Origin: Rhizobium aethiopicum
GTDB taxonomy: Bacteria; Pseudomonadota; Alphaproteobacteria; Rhizobiales; Rhizobiaceae
DNA: 64,000 nt
Assembly: GCF_014197535.1 (NCBI RefSeq)
Contig: NZ_JACIFV010000012.1
Span: 1 to 64,000, forward strand
Direction of reading: 5' to 3'
Shown piece after piece: positions 34,925-43,204 of this stretch (the stretch's first letter is position 1; each line of letters opens with the position of its first letter). A model generated the notes under the pieces. That model had not been told where the DNA came from. It saw only the letters and a program-made list of their open reading frames with translations, and did no database searches. Both the position numbers and the translations under genes were made by a program.

Positions 34925-35036
34925 CGGCACGCTATAGCCATCTCAAGTCTTTAGAGCGGCCATTACCGCTGGGAGAATGAAGTCAGACGAGAGTCCAACG
35001 TTGTGGTGAACTCTTGAAACTCTCGATGTCTCTGGC

Positions 35037-36587
35037 CTAACCCTTAAATCCGGTGTTGCAGTACGGGTGGCTCAATTGCGCGTTTGAAGAGTGCGCGCTG
35101 CCCCCTTCTTCGCGCCTGGCAATATGATCCGTGTGCATTGAGTTCCGATGCAGCAATCCATGGCAAATCCCACATCGCACGCCGCTCTGGGCCAATTCAG
35201 TTACGAATGTGGCCGACTTGACGCTGCGGTTGAAATGCCGTTTGCCAGAATCCTCGCTTTCCCGTATTGGCGCGGGCGTGGCGAAAAAACTGAAACGGTT
35301 ATCTGCGGACATGTCCTGAATGATCTCAGTATCGCTTTTGCCATCCCACAGACCTTGTAAAGCCAACTCCATAAACTCCTCAAGTGCAGGTCTGCTACGT
35401 ATGCCTGCGCCTTGGCGCTTCACAATTAGCGTGAACGCTTCTTTATGCGCCATTAGGAAATCCTCAAACGCGCGACGCACCCGCGTGAAGTTGTCTAATT
35501 GATTACGTTCGACGAGCTTCCTGACGACCTGAAGAACCGCCAAAAACGCGATCGGTTGGAATGCGCCTCCGCGGGTATAGAAGTACACCAATGGGTGCAG
35601 TCCAAGCGACTGGGGTGCGGTAGTAGTAATATTCTCAAGTCGTCTTCGGACAGAGTTTATGTATGCGACGGTGTTGGTTCCATTTTCATCTTGTAGAAGT
35701 GGATCCTTAGCGCCGATATTGTTAATTAGGCTAACGAGATCAAATACGAACGGCAAGGAGCTGTAGCCCCGTCCACCGACTGGGACGTCGGAAGTTTTGA
35801 TAGGCAGTTCGCCCATTGGAGGCAGATACAGCGCCTCATAAACAGCTTTTCCGAGGTACTCTATCTCCCTTTGAGTATCGGGTGTGAATTCTCCCCAGTA
35901 TTTATGGCCAGTTCCACTGCGGTTTATGGCCCGCGTAGCGATCGCCACAGCAGATGTGCGCGATCGAAGAATACGCTTCTCGACAGGATCTACCGGTGTA
36001 GGTGCTTGGTTGATCTTAAAAAATGAATTTTCCGCTCCGTTGGCATCGACAGCGGGAACCCACTGAGCAATAAAGGAATTCGAATTCATCATGCCCACGC
36101 GCTCTTTGATTCGCTGCGTGGCAAATTGAGTCCGGTTTGCATCGAGATAGGATCCATAAGTCCCTATACTGCCCTCAACGAGTTTCCGCGTTTGCTCGGC
36201 CAGCTTTAGTTGCTCTTCCGGAATTTGGTTCTCAAAGTAGTTAAGCGATCGGGACCGATCGCCGTAGTCGTCGTAAATCCACGCAAGCAGAGCGCTTAAG
36301 CGATGGGCACCATCGATGACGAACACATATTGTCCTGATCGCCATAGGATGATCGCCGGGATCAAGTCACCATCGAGAAAAGCTGCGATTAGATCGACAA
36401 CTTTTGCTGGCGTCCAGTTGGAAGTCTCTCGTTGGAAGTCGGGCTTGCGAAGACTTTGGACAAAGAAGTCATCTTTCAGCAACCCCAGGCTTATGGTGCC
36501 AGTGGGATTTCCCTTAAACGGAGCACTACCTGCTGCGAAGTCTTCCCTCGGAATGAGGGCGTCTAGGTTCACCCCTGTGAGCGCCAT
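35037..36587 (-). CDS. DUF262-like / HNH nuclease-type protein (GmrSD-like layout)
   Basis: 516 residues from ATG 36587; a TTG at 36743 is an in-frame alternative coupled to the upstream gene. An N-terminal DUF262/ParB-Srx-like domain has KPDFQRETSNWTPAKVVDLI and IDGAHRLSALLAW (DGxHR loop at 92-97). The C-terminal 45 residues hold CGICHG, HTDHIARREEGG and NAQLSHPYCN, an HNH zinc-finger nuclease motif (C-x2-C, D-H, H, C). Enzymes with this layout include GmrSD, a restriction system for modified phage DNA. The gene is visibly richer in A and T with different codon use than its neighbours, suggesting transfer. Role in defence is inference. Confidence 0.78.
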   Translation of the reverse strand: MALTGVNLDALIPREDFAAGSAPFKGNPTGTISLGLLKDDFFVQSLRKPDFQRETSNWTPAKVVDLIAAFLDGDLIPAIILWRSGQYVFVIDGAHRLSALLAWIYDDYGDRSRSLNYFENQIPEEQLKLAEQTRKLVEGSIGTYGSYLDANRTQFATQRIKERVGMMNSNSFIAQWVPAVDANGAENSFFKINQAPTPVDPVEKRILRSRTSAVAIATRAINRSGTGHKYWGEFTPDTQREIEYLGKAVYEALYLPPMGELPIKTSDVPVGGRGYSSLPFVFDLVSLINNIGAKDPLLQDENGTNTVAYINSVRRRLENITTTAPQSLGLHPLVYFYTRGGAFQPIAFLAVLQVVRKLVERNQLDNFTRVRRAFEDFLMAHKEAFTLIVKRQGAGIRSRPALEEFMELALQGLWDGKSDTEIIQDMSADNRFSFFATPAPIRESEDSGKRHFNRSVKSATFVTELAQSGVRCGICHGLLHRNSMHTDHIARREEGGSAHSSNAQLSHPYCNTGFKG

Positions 36588-36746
36588 TCTATGAGCCCTA
36601 ATCTGATATGGGTTGTCTATGCATAGACTATTCGCTTTCCTCGTCCTGCGGTCGTGGTGCGTAAAATATCCACAAAATTCTGACGGAAGAACCAGCGTGT
36701 CTGCCTGAGTTGCTAGAACCCCCAGGCTCTTAGCGTCCTGCAAACC

Positions 36747-37196
36747 CTAAACATTCACCCATATCTTGCGCAGCGGAATCCCAACGCATTCGGCGATCTT
36801 CCGGTCCTGTTCCTCAGTCGTATCGGCAATTTCCGGATTGCGCGCCTCAAGCGCAAAGCGGCCGAACGCGGCGGGCCAGATGTAGCGTAGGTCGTTCAAT
36901 GATACAGTGCCGCCGCAGCAGGGAGCCTGAATGTTCAGGTCTTTGAAACCATCAGCGGCAGCAGTATCCATGGCGTCTCCCCACCACTCTTCGGCATCCG
37001 CACCACAGGCGCTGCATTCCACCCCGGACCAGTTCTCGCCTGGGTCGTAGAACCTGACCTCATCTTCGAAGCCCGCAGTTACCTCATCCGCCTCGGCGGC
37101 GATGGTTTCCAGCAGGGAAACCGCCGTGTCTGCAACCTCGGGGGAGGGCTGCCAATAAGGGTCTGCAGGGACGTAGCGAAGGATGGTTTCGGACAT
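36747..37196 (-). CDS. Cysteine-rich hypothetical protein upstream of the DUF262-HNH gene
   Basis: A 149-residue acidic protein with a putative zinc site: WSGVECSACGADAEEWW and QAPCCGGTVSLNDLRYIWP (CxxC and CC). The remainder is helical (AVSLLETIAAEADEVTAGF). It ends 159 bases before the likely start of the DUF262-HNH gene, or 3 bases before the alternative TTG, on the same strand. It starts 64 bases after uvrB. Compositionally it is closer to the host than the nuclease gene. It could be an unrelated house gene or a partner (immunity-like); no evidence decides. Confidence 0.6.
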   Translation of the reverse strand: MSETILRYVPADPYWQPSPEVADTAVSLLETIAAEADEVTAGFEDEVRFYDPGENWSGVECSACGADAEEWWGDAMDTAAADGFKDLNIQAPCCGGTVSLNDLRYIWPAAFGRFALEARNPEIADTTEEQDRKIAECVGIPLRKIWVNV

Positions 37197-37260
37197 TGTC
37201 GCTCCTTTTGGGCTCGAGGCACCGGCTCAGTACTTTACTGCACCAAAAGAGTCGGATTCG

Positions 37261-40200
37261 TTACCGCCCCGGCCGCCCGGTCTTCCCCTTCGTCCGTCCC
37301 TTGCGCTTCTGCTCGCCCGGGTCCTCATAGCTCCCGGCGCCAACCCGGCCGCGCACCACTGGCCGCATACCGTCATCATGTTCCGGCTGGCCTTCCAGCA
37401 GCGGCGAAAAGCGCTTCGTGCCTTTGGCGGCGTCGGGCTTGTCAGGCACATGGCCGGTCACCGGCTTTTCCGTGCGGCCGACGGTCATTTCGTCGAGGGT
37501 GTTGCGGCGGAAGAGGCTCTTGTTGTCGGCGGGGGTGGCGACGTGGCGGCCCATTTCGTCGAGTTCCGGTTTGCGGAAGAGTGGGGTGGCCGTGTCGGTG
37601 CCGGGGCCCATGTCGTCGAGGGTGGGTTTGGAGAAGTAGGAGGGTGTGGTACCCCCCTCTGTCCTGCCGGACATCTCCCCCACAAGGGGGGAGATCGACT
37701 CGCGGGTGGCTTTTCCGTTCCTTTTGCCGCCTTCCTGGTGGCGGGCTTCCTCGCGTGCCATCGGATCGTCCATCGCGGCGAGTTCCACGGCCTTGAGGCG
37801 TTTGATTTCGTCGCGGAGGCGGGCGGCTTTTTCGAAGTCGAGGTCGGCGGCGGCGTCGCGCATGCTCTTTTCGAGCGCGTTGAGGTGGGCCTGCAAATTG
37901 TTGCCGACGAGGTTGCCGCCGTCGGCGAAGCCTTTGCCGGAGACGCCCGAGATGTCGGCGCGGACGTGGTCGCGTTCGTAGACCGAGTCGAGGATATCGG
38001 AGATCTTGGCCTTGACAGATTCCGGTGTGATGCCGTTTTCGAGGTTATAAGCCATCTGCTTTTCGCGGCGGCGCGCGGTCTCGTCCATGGCGCGCTGCAT
38101 GGAGCCGGTGACGTTGTCGGCATAGAGGATGACCTTGCCGTCGACGTTACGGGCGGCGCGGCCGATCGTCTGGATCAGCGAGGTTTCGGAGCGCAGGAAG
38201 CCTTCCTTGTCGGCATCGAGGATGGCGACGAAGCCGCATTCGGGAATGTCAAGGCCTTCGCGCAGCAGGTTGATGCCGACGAGCACGTCGAAAGCGCCGA
38301 GACGCAGGTCGCGGATGATCTCGATACGTTCAAGCGTGTCGATGTCGGAGTGCATGTAGCGCACCCGCACGCCCTGCTCATGCAGATATTCGGTCAGGTC
38401 CTCGGCCATGCGCTTGGTCAGCACGGTGCAGAGCGTGCGATAGCCCTTGGCCGCGGTCTCGCGAATCTCGCCGAGCACGTCGTCGACCTGGGTGCGGGCG
38501 GAGCGGACTTCGACCGGCGGGTCGATCAGGCCGGTGGGGCGGATCACCTGTTCGGCGAAGACGCCGCCGGATTGTTCCATCTCCCAGCCGCCCGGTGTGG
38601 CCGAGACGGCGATGGTGTCGGGGCGCATCGCGTCCCATTCCTCGAAGCGCAGCGGCCGGTTGTCCATGCAGGAGGGCAGGCGGAAGCCATATTCGGCCAG
38701 CGTCGCCTTGCGGCGGAAGTCGCCGCGATACATGCCGCCGATCTGCGGCACGGTGACATGGCTTTCGTCGATGAAGACGATGGCGTTGTCGGGGATGTAT
38801 TCGAACAGCGTCGGCGGCGGATCGCCGGGGTCGCGGCCGGTGAGGTAGCGCGAATAGTTCTCGATTCCCTGGCAGGAGCCGGTGGCTTCCAGCATCTCGA
38901 TATCGTAGCGGGTGCGCTGTTCCAGGCGCTGGGCCTCCAGCAGGCGGCCGGCCTTCTCCAGTTCGGCCAAGCGCAGCCGCAGCTCCTCCTTGATCGCCTT
39001 GATGGCGCCGTTCAGCGTCGGACGCGGCGTGACATAGTGCGAATTGGCGTAGATCTTCACCGATTTCAGGTCGCCGGTCTTTTGGCCGGTCAGCGGGTCG
39101 AATTCGGTGATGGCGTCGATCTCGTCGCCGAACATGGAGATGCGCCAGGCGGCATCCTCCAGGTGGGCGGGGAAAATTTCGATCGTATCGCCGCGTACGC
39201 GGAAGGAGCCGCGGGTGAAATCCATGTCGCGGCGCTTGTACTGCTGGGCGACGAGATCGGCCAGCAGCTGGCGCTGGTCCAGCCGGTCGCCGACATTCAT
39301 CTGGAAGGTCATCGCCGTATAGGTCTCGACCGAACCGATACCGTAAATGCAGGAGACCGAGGCGACGATGATGCAGTCGTCGCGTTCGAGCAGCGAGCGC
39401 GTCGCCGAGTGGCGCATGCGGTCGATCTGCTCGTTGATCGAGCTTTCCTTCTCGATATAGGTGTCGGAGCGCGGCACATAGGCTTCCGGCTGGTAATAAT
39501 CGTAGTAGGAAACGAAATATTCCACCGCATTGTCGGGGAAGAAGTTCTTGAACTCGGAATAGAGCTGGGCCGCCAGCGTCTTGTTCGGCGCCAGGATCAC
39601 GGCCGGGCGCTGCGTTTCCTCGATCACCTTGGCCATGGTGAAGGTCTTGCCGGAGCCGGTGACGCCGAGCAGCACCTGGCTGCGGTCGCCATTCTCCAGG
39701 CCCTCGACGAGATCGCGGATCGCCGTCGGCTGGTCGCCGGCCGGCTTGTACTCCGAGTCCATGCGGATGGTGATGCCGCCTTCGGATTTGTCCGGACGGG
39801 CAGGGCGGTGCGGCGTCCAGATCTTGCCGTTCTTGTGCAGCGGGTTGCCGCTCTCGATCAGCTTCGACAGCGCCTCCACCGTGGCGGTGACGCCGCCGGG
39901 TGCAATGTTGCCGGCATCCTCGAGCGAAATGTCGAGGCCCGCCACCGGGTTGAGGCCGGCGGCGGCGCGCATCTTCGGATCGGACGAGCCGCCGATGGAA
40001 ACGCCGCGCGCGGTCTTGCTCACCGTCGCCTTCTTGTTGACGCTGACGGCTTCCGAATGCTTGCGTGCTTCGTTCTCCACCTTCTTGCGGTGCTTGCCCG
40101 CTTTCGAGGCAATCTCGCGCTGGCTTTCGACGCCCGATGCTTCGGCATCGGCCTCCAACTGCTTCACCCAATCGGCGACGGAGCCGGAGAGGGGGACGCC

Positions 40201-40269
40201 TTCAAAGGACGATTGCGGGGCTTCCTCGAAACCATTCGAGGTCGGAGATTTTTTCGGAGCTTTGGCCAT
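37261..40269 (-). CDS. uvrB: UvrABC system protein B
   Basis: A 1002-residue UvrB, the damage-verifying helicase subunit of nucleotide excision repair. Walker [15 protein letters not shown] is near residue 200. The beta-hairpin [20 protein letters not shown] inserts into DNA. Helicase motif [11 protein letters not shown] is near 500, motif [11 protein letters not shown] is present, and the UVR coiled coil for UvrC contact is near 790-825. It is about 330 residues longer than E. coli UvrB, with an N-terminal extension of about 125 and a charged C-terminal tail. The tail includes a translated repeat (residues about 857-875). Start ATG 40269 ([11 protein letters not shown]). The long opposite-strand frame is a shadow. 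Confidence 0.95.
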   Translation of the reverse strand: MAKAPKKSPTSNGFEEAPQSSFEGVPLSGSVADWVKQLEADAEASGVESQREIASKAGKHRKKVENEARKHSEAVSVNKKATVSKTARGVSIGGSSDPKMRAAAGLNPVAGLDISLEDAGNIAPGGVTATVEALSKLIESGNPLHKNGKIWTPHRPARPDKSEGGITIRMDSEYKPAGDQPTAIRDLVEGLENGDRSQVLLGVTGSGKTFTMAKVIEETQRPAVILAPNKTLAAQLYSEFKNFFPDNAVEYFVSYYDYYQPEAYVPRSDTYIEKESSINEQIDRMRHSATRSLLERDDCIIVASVSCIYGIGSVETYTAMTFQMNVGDRLDQRQLLADLVAQQYKRRDMDFTRGSFRVRGDTIEIFPAHLEDAAWRISMFGDEIDAITEFDPLTGQKTGDLKSVKIYANSHYVTPRPTLNGAIKAIKEELRLRLAELEKAGRLLEAQRLEQRTRYDIEMLEATGSCQGIENYSRYLTGRDPGDPPPTLFEYIPDNAIVFIDESHVTVPQIGGMYRGDFRRKATLAEYGFRLPSCMDNRPLRFEEWDAMRPDTIAVSATPGGWEMEQSGGVFAEQVIRPTGLIDPPVEVRSARTQVDDVLGEIRETAAKGYRTLCTVLTKRMAEDLTEYLHEQGVRVRYMHSDIDTLERIEIIRDLRLGAFDVLVGINLLREGLDIPECGFVAILDADKEGFLRSETSLIQTIGRAARNVDGKVILYADNVTGSMQRAMDETARRREKQMAYNLENGITPESVKAKISDILDSVYERDHVRADISGVSGKGFADGGNLVGNNLQAHLNALEKSMRDAAADLDFEKAARLRDEIKRLKAVELAAMDDPMAREEARHQEGGKRNGKATRESISPLVGEMSGRTEGGTTPSYFSKPTLDDMGPGTDTATPLFRKPELDEMGRHVATPADNKSLFRRNTLDEMTVGRTEKPVTGHVPDKPDAAKGTKRFSPLLEGQPEHDDGMRPVVRGRVGAGSYEDPGEQKRKGRTKGKTGRPGR
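37644..37700. repeat. Family B repeat half inside uvrB, read in frame
   Basis: 57 bp (19 codons) starting GTGTGGTACCCCCCTCTG. It differs at about 5 positions from 45148-45204. It adds the segment [17 protein letters not shown](TT) to the C-terminal tail of UvrB without breaking the frame. Confidence 0.8.
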
Positions 40270-40391
40270 GGCGCGAATATGGAGAGAGTCAGCGCGAAAG
40301 GGAAGAGGCAAAGAGTACAAAAGGGAAACGAATGACTCGTTCGGATTGGCTCAACAATTCCTCGAGTTGTGGCTGTCAGCAGGAGCACCCG

Positions 40392-40439
40392 CCTCATCCT
40401 TCGAGGCCCCTCCGGGGCGCCTCAGGATGAGGCTCTCTT
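40392..40439. repeat. Palindromic intergenic repeat (family A), intact
   Basis: CCTCATCCTTCGAGGCCCC followed by GGGGCGCCTCAGGATGAGG and CTCTCTT. The best intact reference copy; the CTCAG of its loop base is the site used by the MITE in the copy at 41431. Confidence 0.7.
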
Positions 40440-40535
40440 GGGCGGGGCACCGTTGCCATCCTCTCGCCCGCACTGGAACCGGGATCGGCCTTCGGCAGTT
40501 AATCCTATGTAATTTCAGCTTCAGGTGCGACTGCC

Positions 40536-40832
40536 ATTAGCGACCATTCCGCCTTCTGGAAAAAACCGATCTCGATCGATCTTGATACCGGCGAACGGCT
40601 GGTTCTCCGCTCACCGCAGGATGCGCTTTACGCACTCGTCTCCGACTGGCCCGTCAATGGCGGCGTCCATCAGCAGAGGGCGATCGATTTCTGCCGCGCC
40701 TGGCTTGCCGGCCGCATGCCGGCGGAAACGGTGCGGCAGGCTTTTATCCTTGCGGCGCTGGAGGCTGGCGTGGCGATCAATGATGACGATGGGAATGGGA
40801 CCACAAGTTCCGTTTCAAACCCTCCGGTTTAA
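40536..40832 (+). pseudogene. DUF982 family remnant without start codon
   Basis: This frame is open from 40503 to the TAA at 40830-40832. It encodes a DUF982-type sequence: DHSAFWKKPISIDLDTGE, LRSPQDALYALVSDWPVNGG, RAIDFCRAWLAGRMPAETV and FILAALEAGVAINDD. It has no ATG, GTG or TTG before the domain; an in-frame TAA lies at 40500-40502. It is probably a 5'-damaged copy, or else uses ATT at 40536. DUF982 proteins are almost confined to Rhizobiales. A family A repeat lies 90 bp upstream. Confidence 0.6.
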
Positions 40833-40974
40833 ATAGAGCGTGCAATCATATCTACACGGCGCGCGACCAACACGCGGCAAACAATGTTGTTTGTGTATTG
40901 CAAAAATTATTCCCGCTGTGTTTGTAGGAATACGCAGCGTTTATCGCGCTCCGATTCTTTGGAGATTCGTCTGA

Positions 40975-41364
40975 ATGAGAATAAAAGTCCTCGCTTGCAC
41001 TGCCCTGCTGATGCTGGCCGGCTGCAATGCCCCGGTGTCGCAATCCGTTGCGGATTCCCAACGTGCTCCCTCCAGTGACGTCCGACAGAACTTCATCAAT
41101 ATTGTATTCAAGAGAAGTTATAGACACGAGGCGGGGGAAGTGGTTTGGGCACGGATTTCCAGCGTGGTGCTGCTTGAGCCTGAGAAAAAGATCTATGCTT
41201 ACTGTGTGCGTGTGGTGCCCAAGCGCAGCTGGGGCGACTGGGCCTATCTCGGGGTTTCCTTCACCGATGGCCAAATCCTCGGCGCAACGGCGAATGACTA
41301 TCGTTGCAAGGACAAGCGGCTGCACTACTACCCGTTTCCTGAGCTGACCGGCATGAAGACCTGA
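40975..41364 (+). CDS. Small lipoprotein, paralogue 1
   Basis: A 129-residue lipoprotein. Signal peptide and lipobox LMLAGC place the Cys near residue 17. The mature part has QSVADSQRAPSSDVRQ, ISSVVLLEPEKKIYAYCVR, NDYRCKDKRLHYYPFPEL and MKT at the end. The two later cysteines may form a disulfide. GGAG lies about 10 bases before ATG 40975. A clear paralogue sits at 41768-42145 (shared blocks ISSVVLL-PEK-IYAYC and NDYRC-DKRL-YY-FPEL-MK). Family function unknown. Confidence 0.78.
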   Translation: MRIKVLACTALLMLAGCNAPVSQSVADSQRAPSSDVRQNFINIVFKRSYRHEAGEVVWARISSVVLLEPEKKIYAYCVRVVPKRSWGDWAYLGVSFTDGQILGATANDYRCKDKRLHYYPFPELTGMKT

Positions 41365-41430
41365 AGCGGGCGTGAGAGATTTGGCGGCGTCGATGTTGCT
41401 GCTTATCGCCATCGACCGCCGGCGCCCCCG

Positions 41431-41590
41431 CCTCGCCCTTCGAGGCCCCTTCCGGGCACCTCAGACTCTGTGAATCTTTAGGATTTTCGTCGTTTTTACG
41501 AGAGCTAAGTCATTGATTTGACTCGCATCGAAAAATCGAAAAATCGAAAAATCGATAGATTCACAGGCTCTCAGGGTGAGGCTCTCTTGG
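41431..41590. repeat. Family A repeat split by a MITE
   Basis: Left part 41431-41464 (CCTCGCCCTTCGAGGCCCC to CTCAG) and right part 41570-41590 (CTCAGGGTGAGGCTCTCTT). Removing 41465-41569 and one CTCAG restores an intact copy like 40392-40439. Confidence 0.8.
41465..41569. mobile_element. 105-bp MITE with IS1182-like ends
   Basis: Ends ACTCTGTGAATCT (41465-41477) and, inverted, AGCCTGTGAATCT (from 41557-41569) match at 11 of 13 positions. The element is flanked by direct repeats CTCAG (41460-41464 and 41570-41574). It contains three tandem GAAAAATC units around 41530-41554 and no coding frame. Its right end matches the end of the IS at 762-772, so that transposase or a relative probably moves it. 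Confidence 0.8.
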
Positions 41591-41644
41591 GCCTTGCCGG
41601 CATAGCCGCGGCGCGCCCGTAGAGGCTGCGGCATCCTCCATCCT

Positions 41645-41690
41645 CCCTCATGCTGAGGTGCGCAGCCCGCAGGGCGGAGCCTCGAAGCAC
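41645..41690. repeat. Palindromic intergenic repeat (family A)
   Basis: CCTCATGCTGAGGTGCGC, then AGCCCGCAGGGCGGAGCC and TCGAAGCAC; same orientation as the half copy at 778. Confidence 0.65.
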
Positions 41691-41767
41691 AGGCTGTAAC
41701 GTTGCTGCTTTACCATCGCCTTTGGGGAAAACCGATCTATCGGCCTTGATACAGGAGATTCAACCAG

Positions 41768-42145
41768 ATGAAGATTAGATTCCTTGCCAACGCTGCCCTG
41801 TTGGTCCTGGCCGGCTGCCAAACTCCGGCGCCGCAATCCGTTGCAGAATCCCAGCGTCCGCCCTCCAGCGCAGTTCGACGCGAGTATGTCGACGCGCTGC
41901 AGGGAACCATCAAACCGGGGAACTTCATAAAGGCCGAGATATCAAGCGTGGTTCTGCTTGATCCGGAAAAGCAGATATATGCTTATTGCACGCGCACGAC
42001 GGAACGCCGCAACCCGAACTGGTCCTATATCGGCCTCGGCTTGCAACACAACATGATACTGTACCTGAAAAAGAACGACTATCGCTGCCACGACAAGCGG
42101 CTTAGGTACTATGATTTTCCGGAACTGCGGAACATGAAGTACTGA
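41768..42145 (+). CDS. Small lipoprotein, paralogue 2
   Basis: A 125-residue paralogue of the protein at 40975-41364. Lipobox LVLAGC is near residue 17; QSVAESQRPPSSAVRR, ISSVVLLDPEKQIYAYCTR and NDYRCHDKRLRYYDFPEL follow, ending MKY. GGAG is upstream of ATG 41768. Between the two copies lie two family A repeats and the MITE. About 40 bases before the start resemble the 5' part of the DUF982 remnant at 40536, suggesting a duplicated DUF982-lipoprotein unit. Confidence 0.78.
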   Translation: MKIRFLANAALLVLAGCQTPAPQSVAESQRPPSSAVRREYVDALQGTIKPGNFIKAEISSVVLLDPEKQIYAYCTRTTERRNPNWSYIGLGLQHNMILYLKKNDYRCHDKRLRYYDFPELRNMKY

Positions 42146-42161
42146 GGCAGAGGCGGAGCAT

Positions 42162-42425
42162 TTGCCTGCCTCGCCGGTCCCTTCCGGACACCGCAAAACC
42201 AGAGACCCCTCACGCAGAGGCAAGGTAGAGAAGGCCAAGCTCGACGACCTTTCCAAGCAGCAGATCAGTGCGGCGAACGGCGATGCTTTCGGTGTCTTCC
42301 TCGTCGGGGTCCCGATCGGCCGCGTCGCGGGCGGAGACAAGGAAGGCGAAATTGCAGCGTCCAAAGGCAAGGTCTCGGCTATGCAGTCCGCCGGCATGAG
42401 CAAGGGCTGCAAGCTGCCCGGCTGA
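42162..42425 (+). pseudogene. C-terminal remnant of a lipoprotein-like gene
   Basis: The frame's last 65 codons read KVEKAKLDDLSKQQISAANG, then FGVFLVGVPIGRVAGGDKEG and EIAASKGKVSAMQSAGMSKGC. This glycine-containing helix followed by an EIA-x2-KG-x4-Q block and terminal GC resembles the C-terminus of a common proteobacterial envelope lipoprotein. No signal peptide or proper start precedes it: the first 18 codons read through what looks like non-coding sequence from a TTG. I infer a 5'-truncated gene. Confidence 0.5.
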
Positions 42426-42587
42426 TAGTGGGTTCGTCAGGACCGCTAAGATCGAGGCAGGGCACCAATTTACGGCCAGGTGATACTTGGCGTTGGAAGC
42501 GGACTGCGCATCCCGCAGTCCGCGCGGCGGATAGGCCGTGCCAGCGAAGGCAACACCTAACCCGCGAGATCGATCCTTACACCTTGC

Positions 42588-43043
42588 TCAAGCAAAGACG
42601 GCTTCCCTGGAATCATCCATTGTGGACGCCGTGCAGTACCCTGCGAGCACGACAACCGATCCAATGGGAACTAGCAGTGCGAGAAGCTGCCACCATCCGT
42701 TTCGGTTGATGTCGTGAAGGCGTCGGGCGGCCATGGCGATCGACGGAAGAAATGTGGCCAGCGACCAGATCAGGTTCAAGGTTTCGCTCCGATCCACGAC
42801 ATACAAAACAATGGCGACGAGAAAGATGAAGAGCGCCGAATACCAGAATTCCGATCGGCTCGCCCTGCCGCTGAAGTTCACATAGTTCTTGAAAAAGCTT
42901 GCAATCGCTTGGCCGAAACCCATAGCCGGCGGCCGGCCGCCGAAGCGGTTCGGCCCGACCGGCGGTTTTTTGAAGACGAAGATCAATGGCACGCCGATCA
43001 GGATCAAGACGATCAACCAGTGAAACAGATAAAAACTGCCCAT
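42588..43043 (-). CDS. DUF805 family membrane protein
   Basis: A 151-residue protein. The first helix is FYLFHWLIVLILIGVPLIFVF. The DUF805 signature is FFKNYVNFSGRASRSEFWYSALF, followed by three more helices and ARRLHDINRNGWWQLLALLVPIG. Family members are inner-membrane proteins of unknown function, often near phage or stress genes. ATG 43043. Stands alone. Confidence 0.88.
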   Translation of the reverse strand: MGSFYLFHWLIVLILIGVPLIFVFKKPPVGPNRFGGRPPAMGFGQAIASFFKNYVNFSGRASRSEFWYSALFIFLVAIVLYVVDRSETLNLIWSLATFLPSIAMAARRLHDINRNGWWQLLALLVPIGSVVVLAGYCTASTMDDSREAVFA

Positions 43044-43204
43044 GAAATACCCCAGCTGTTAAAACAGCTCAGAGATAAGCGATGTTTGTTTCCAGAGGTT
43101 TAACTTGCTTGTGATCCGATGTGTTTCGCAATCACAGCGTGAGAAACTGCAGCTGCCATGTTGGCGGCGGTTTGATGCTTTGAGAAGGGCGCGATCGCCG
43201 TCGT

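Noticed and set aside
37183..40335. A plus-strand open frame of 1050 codons
   Set aside because: It lies antisense to uvrB, has no recognisable domain and shows the biased composition of a high-GC shadow frame.
41530..41554. Tandem GAAAAATC units considered as a CRISPR or minisatellite array
   Set aside because: Only three units without spacers, inside the MITE; too short for an array.
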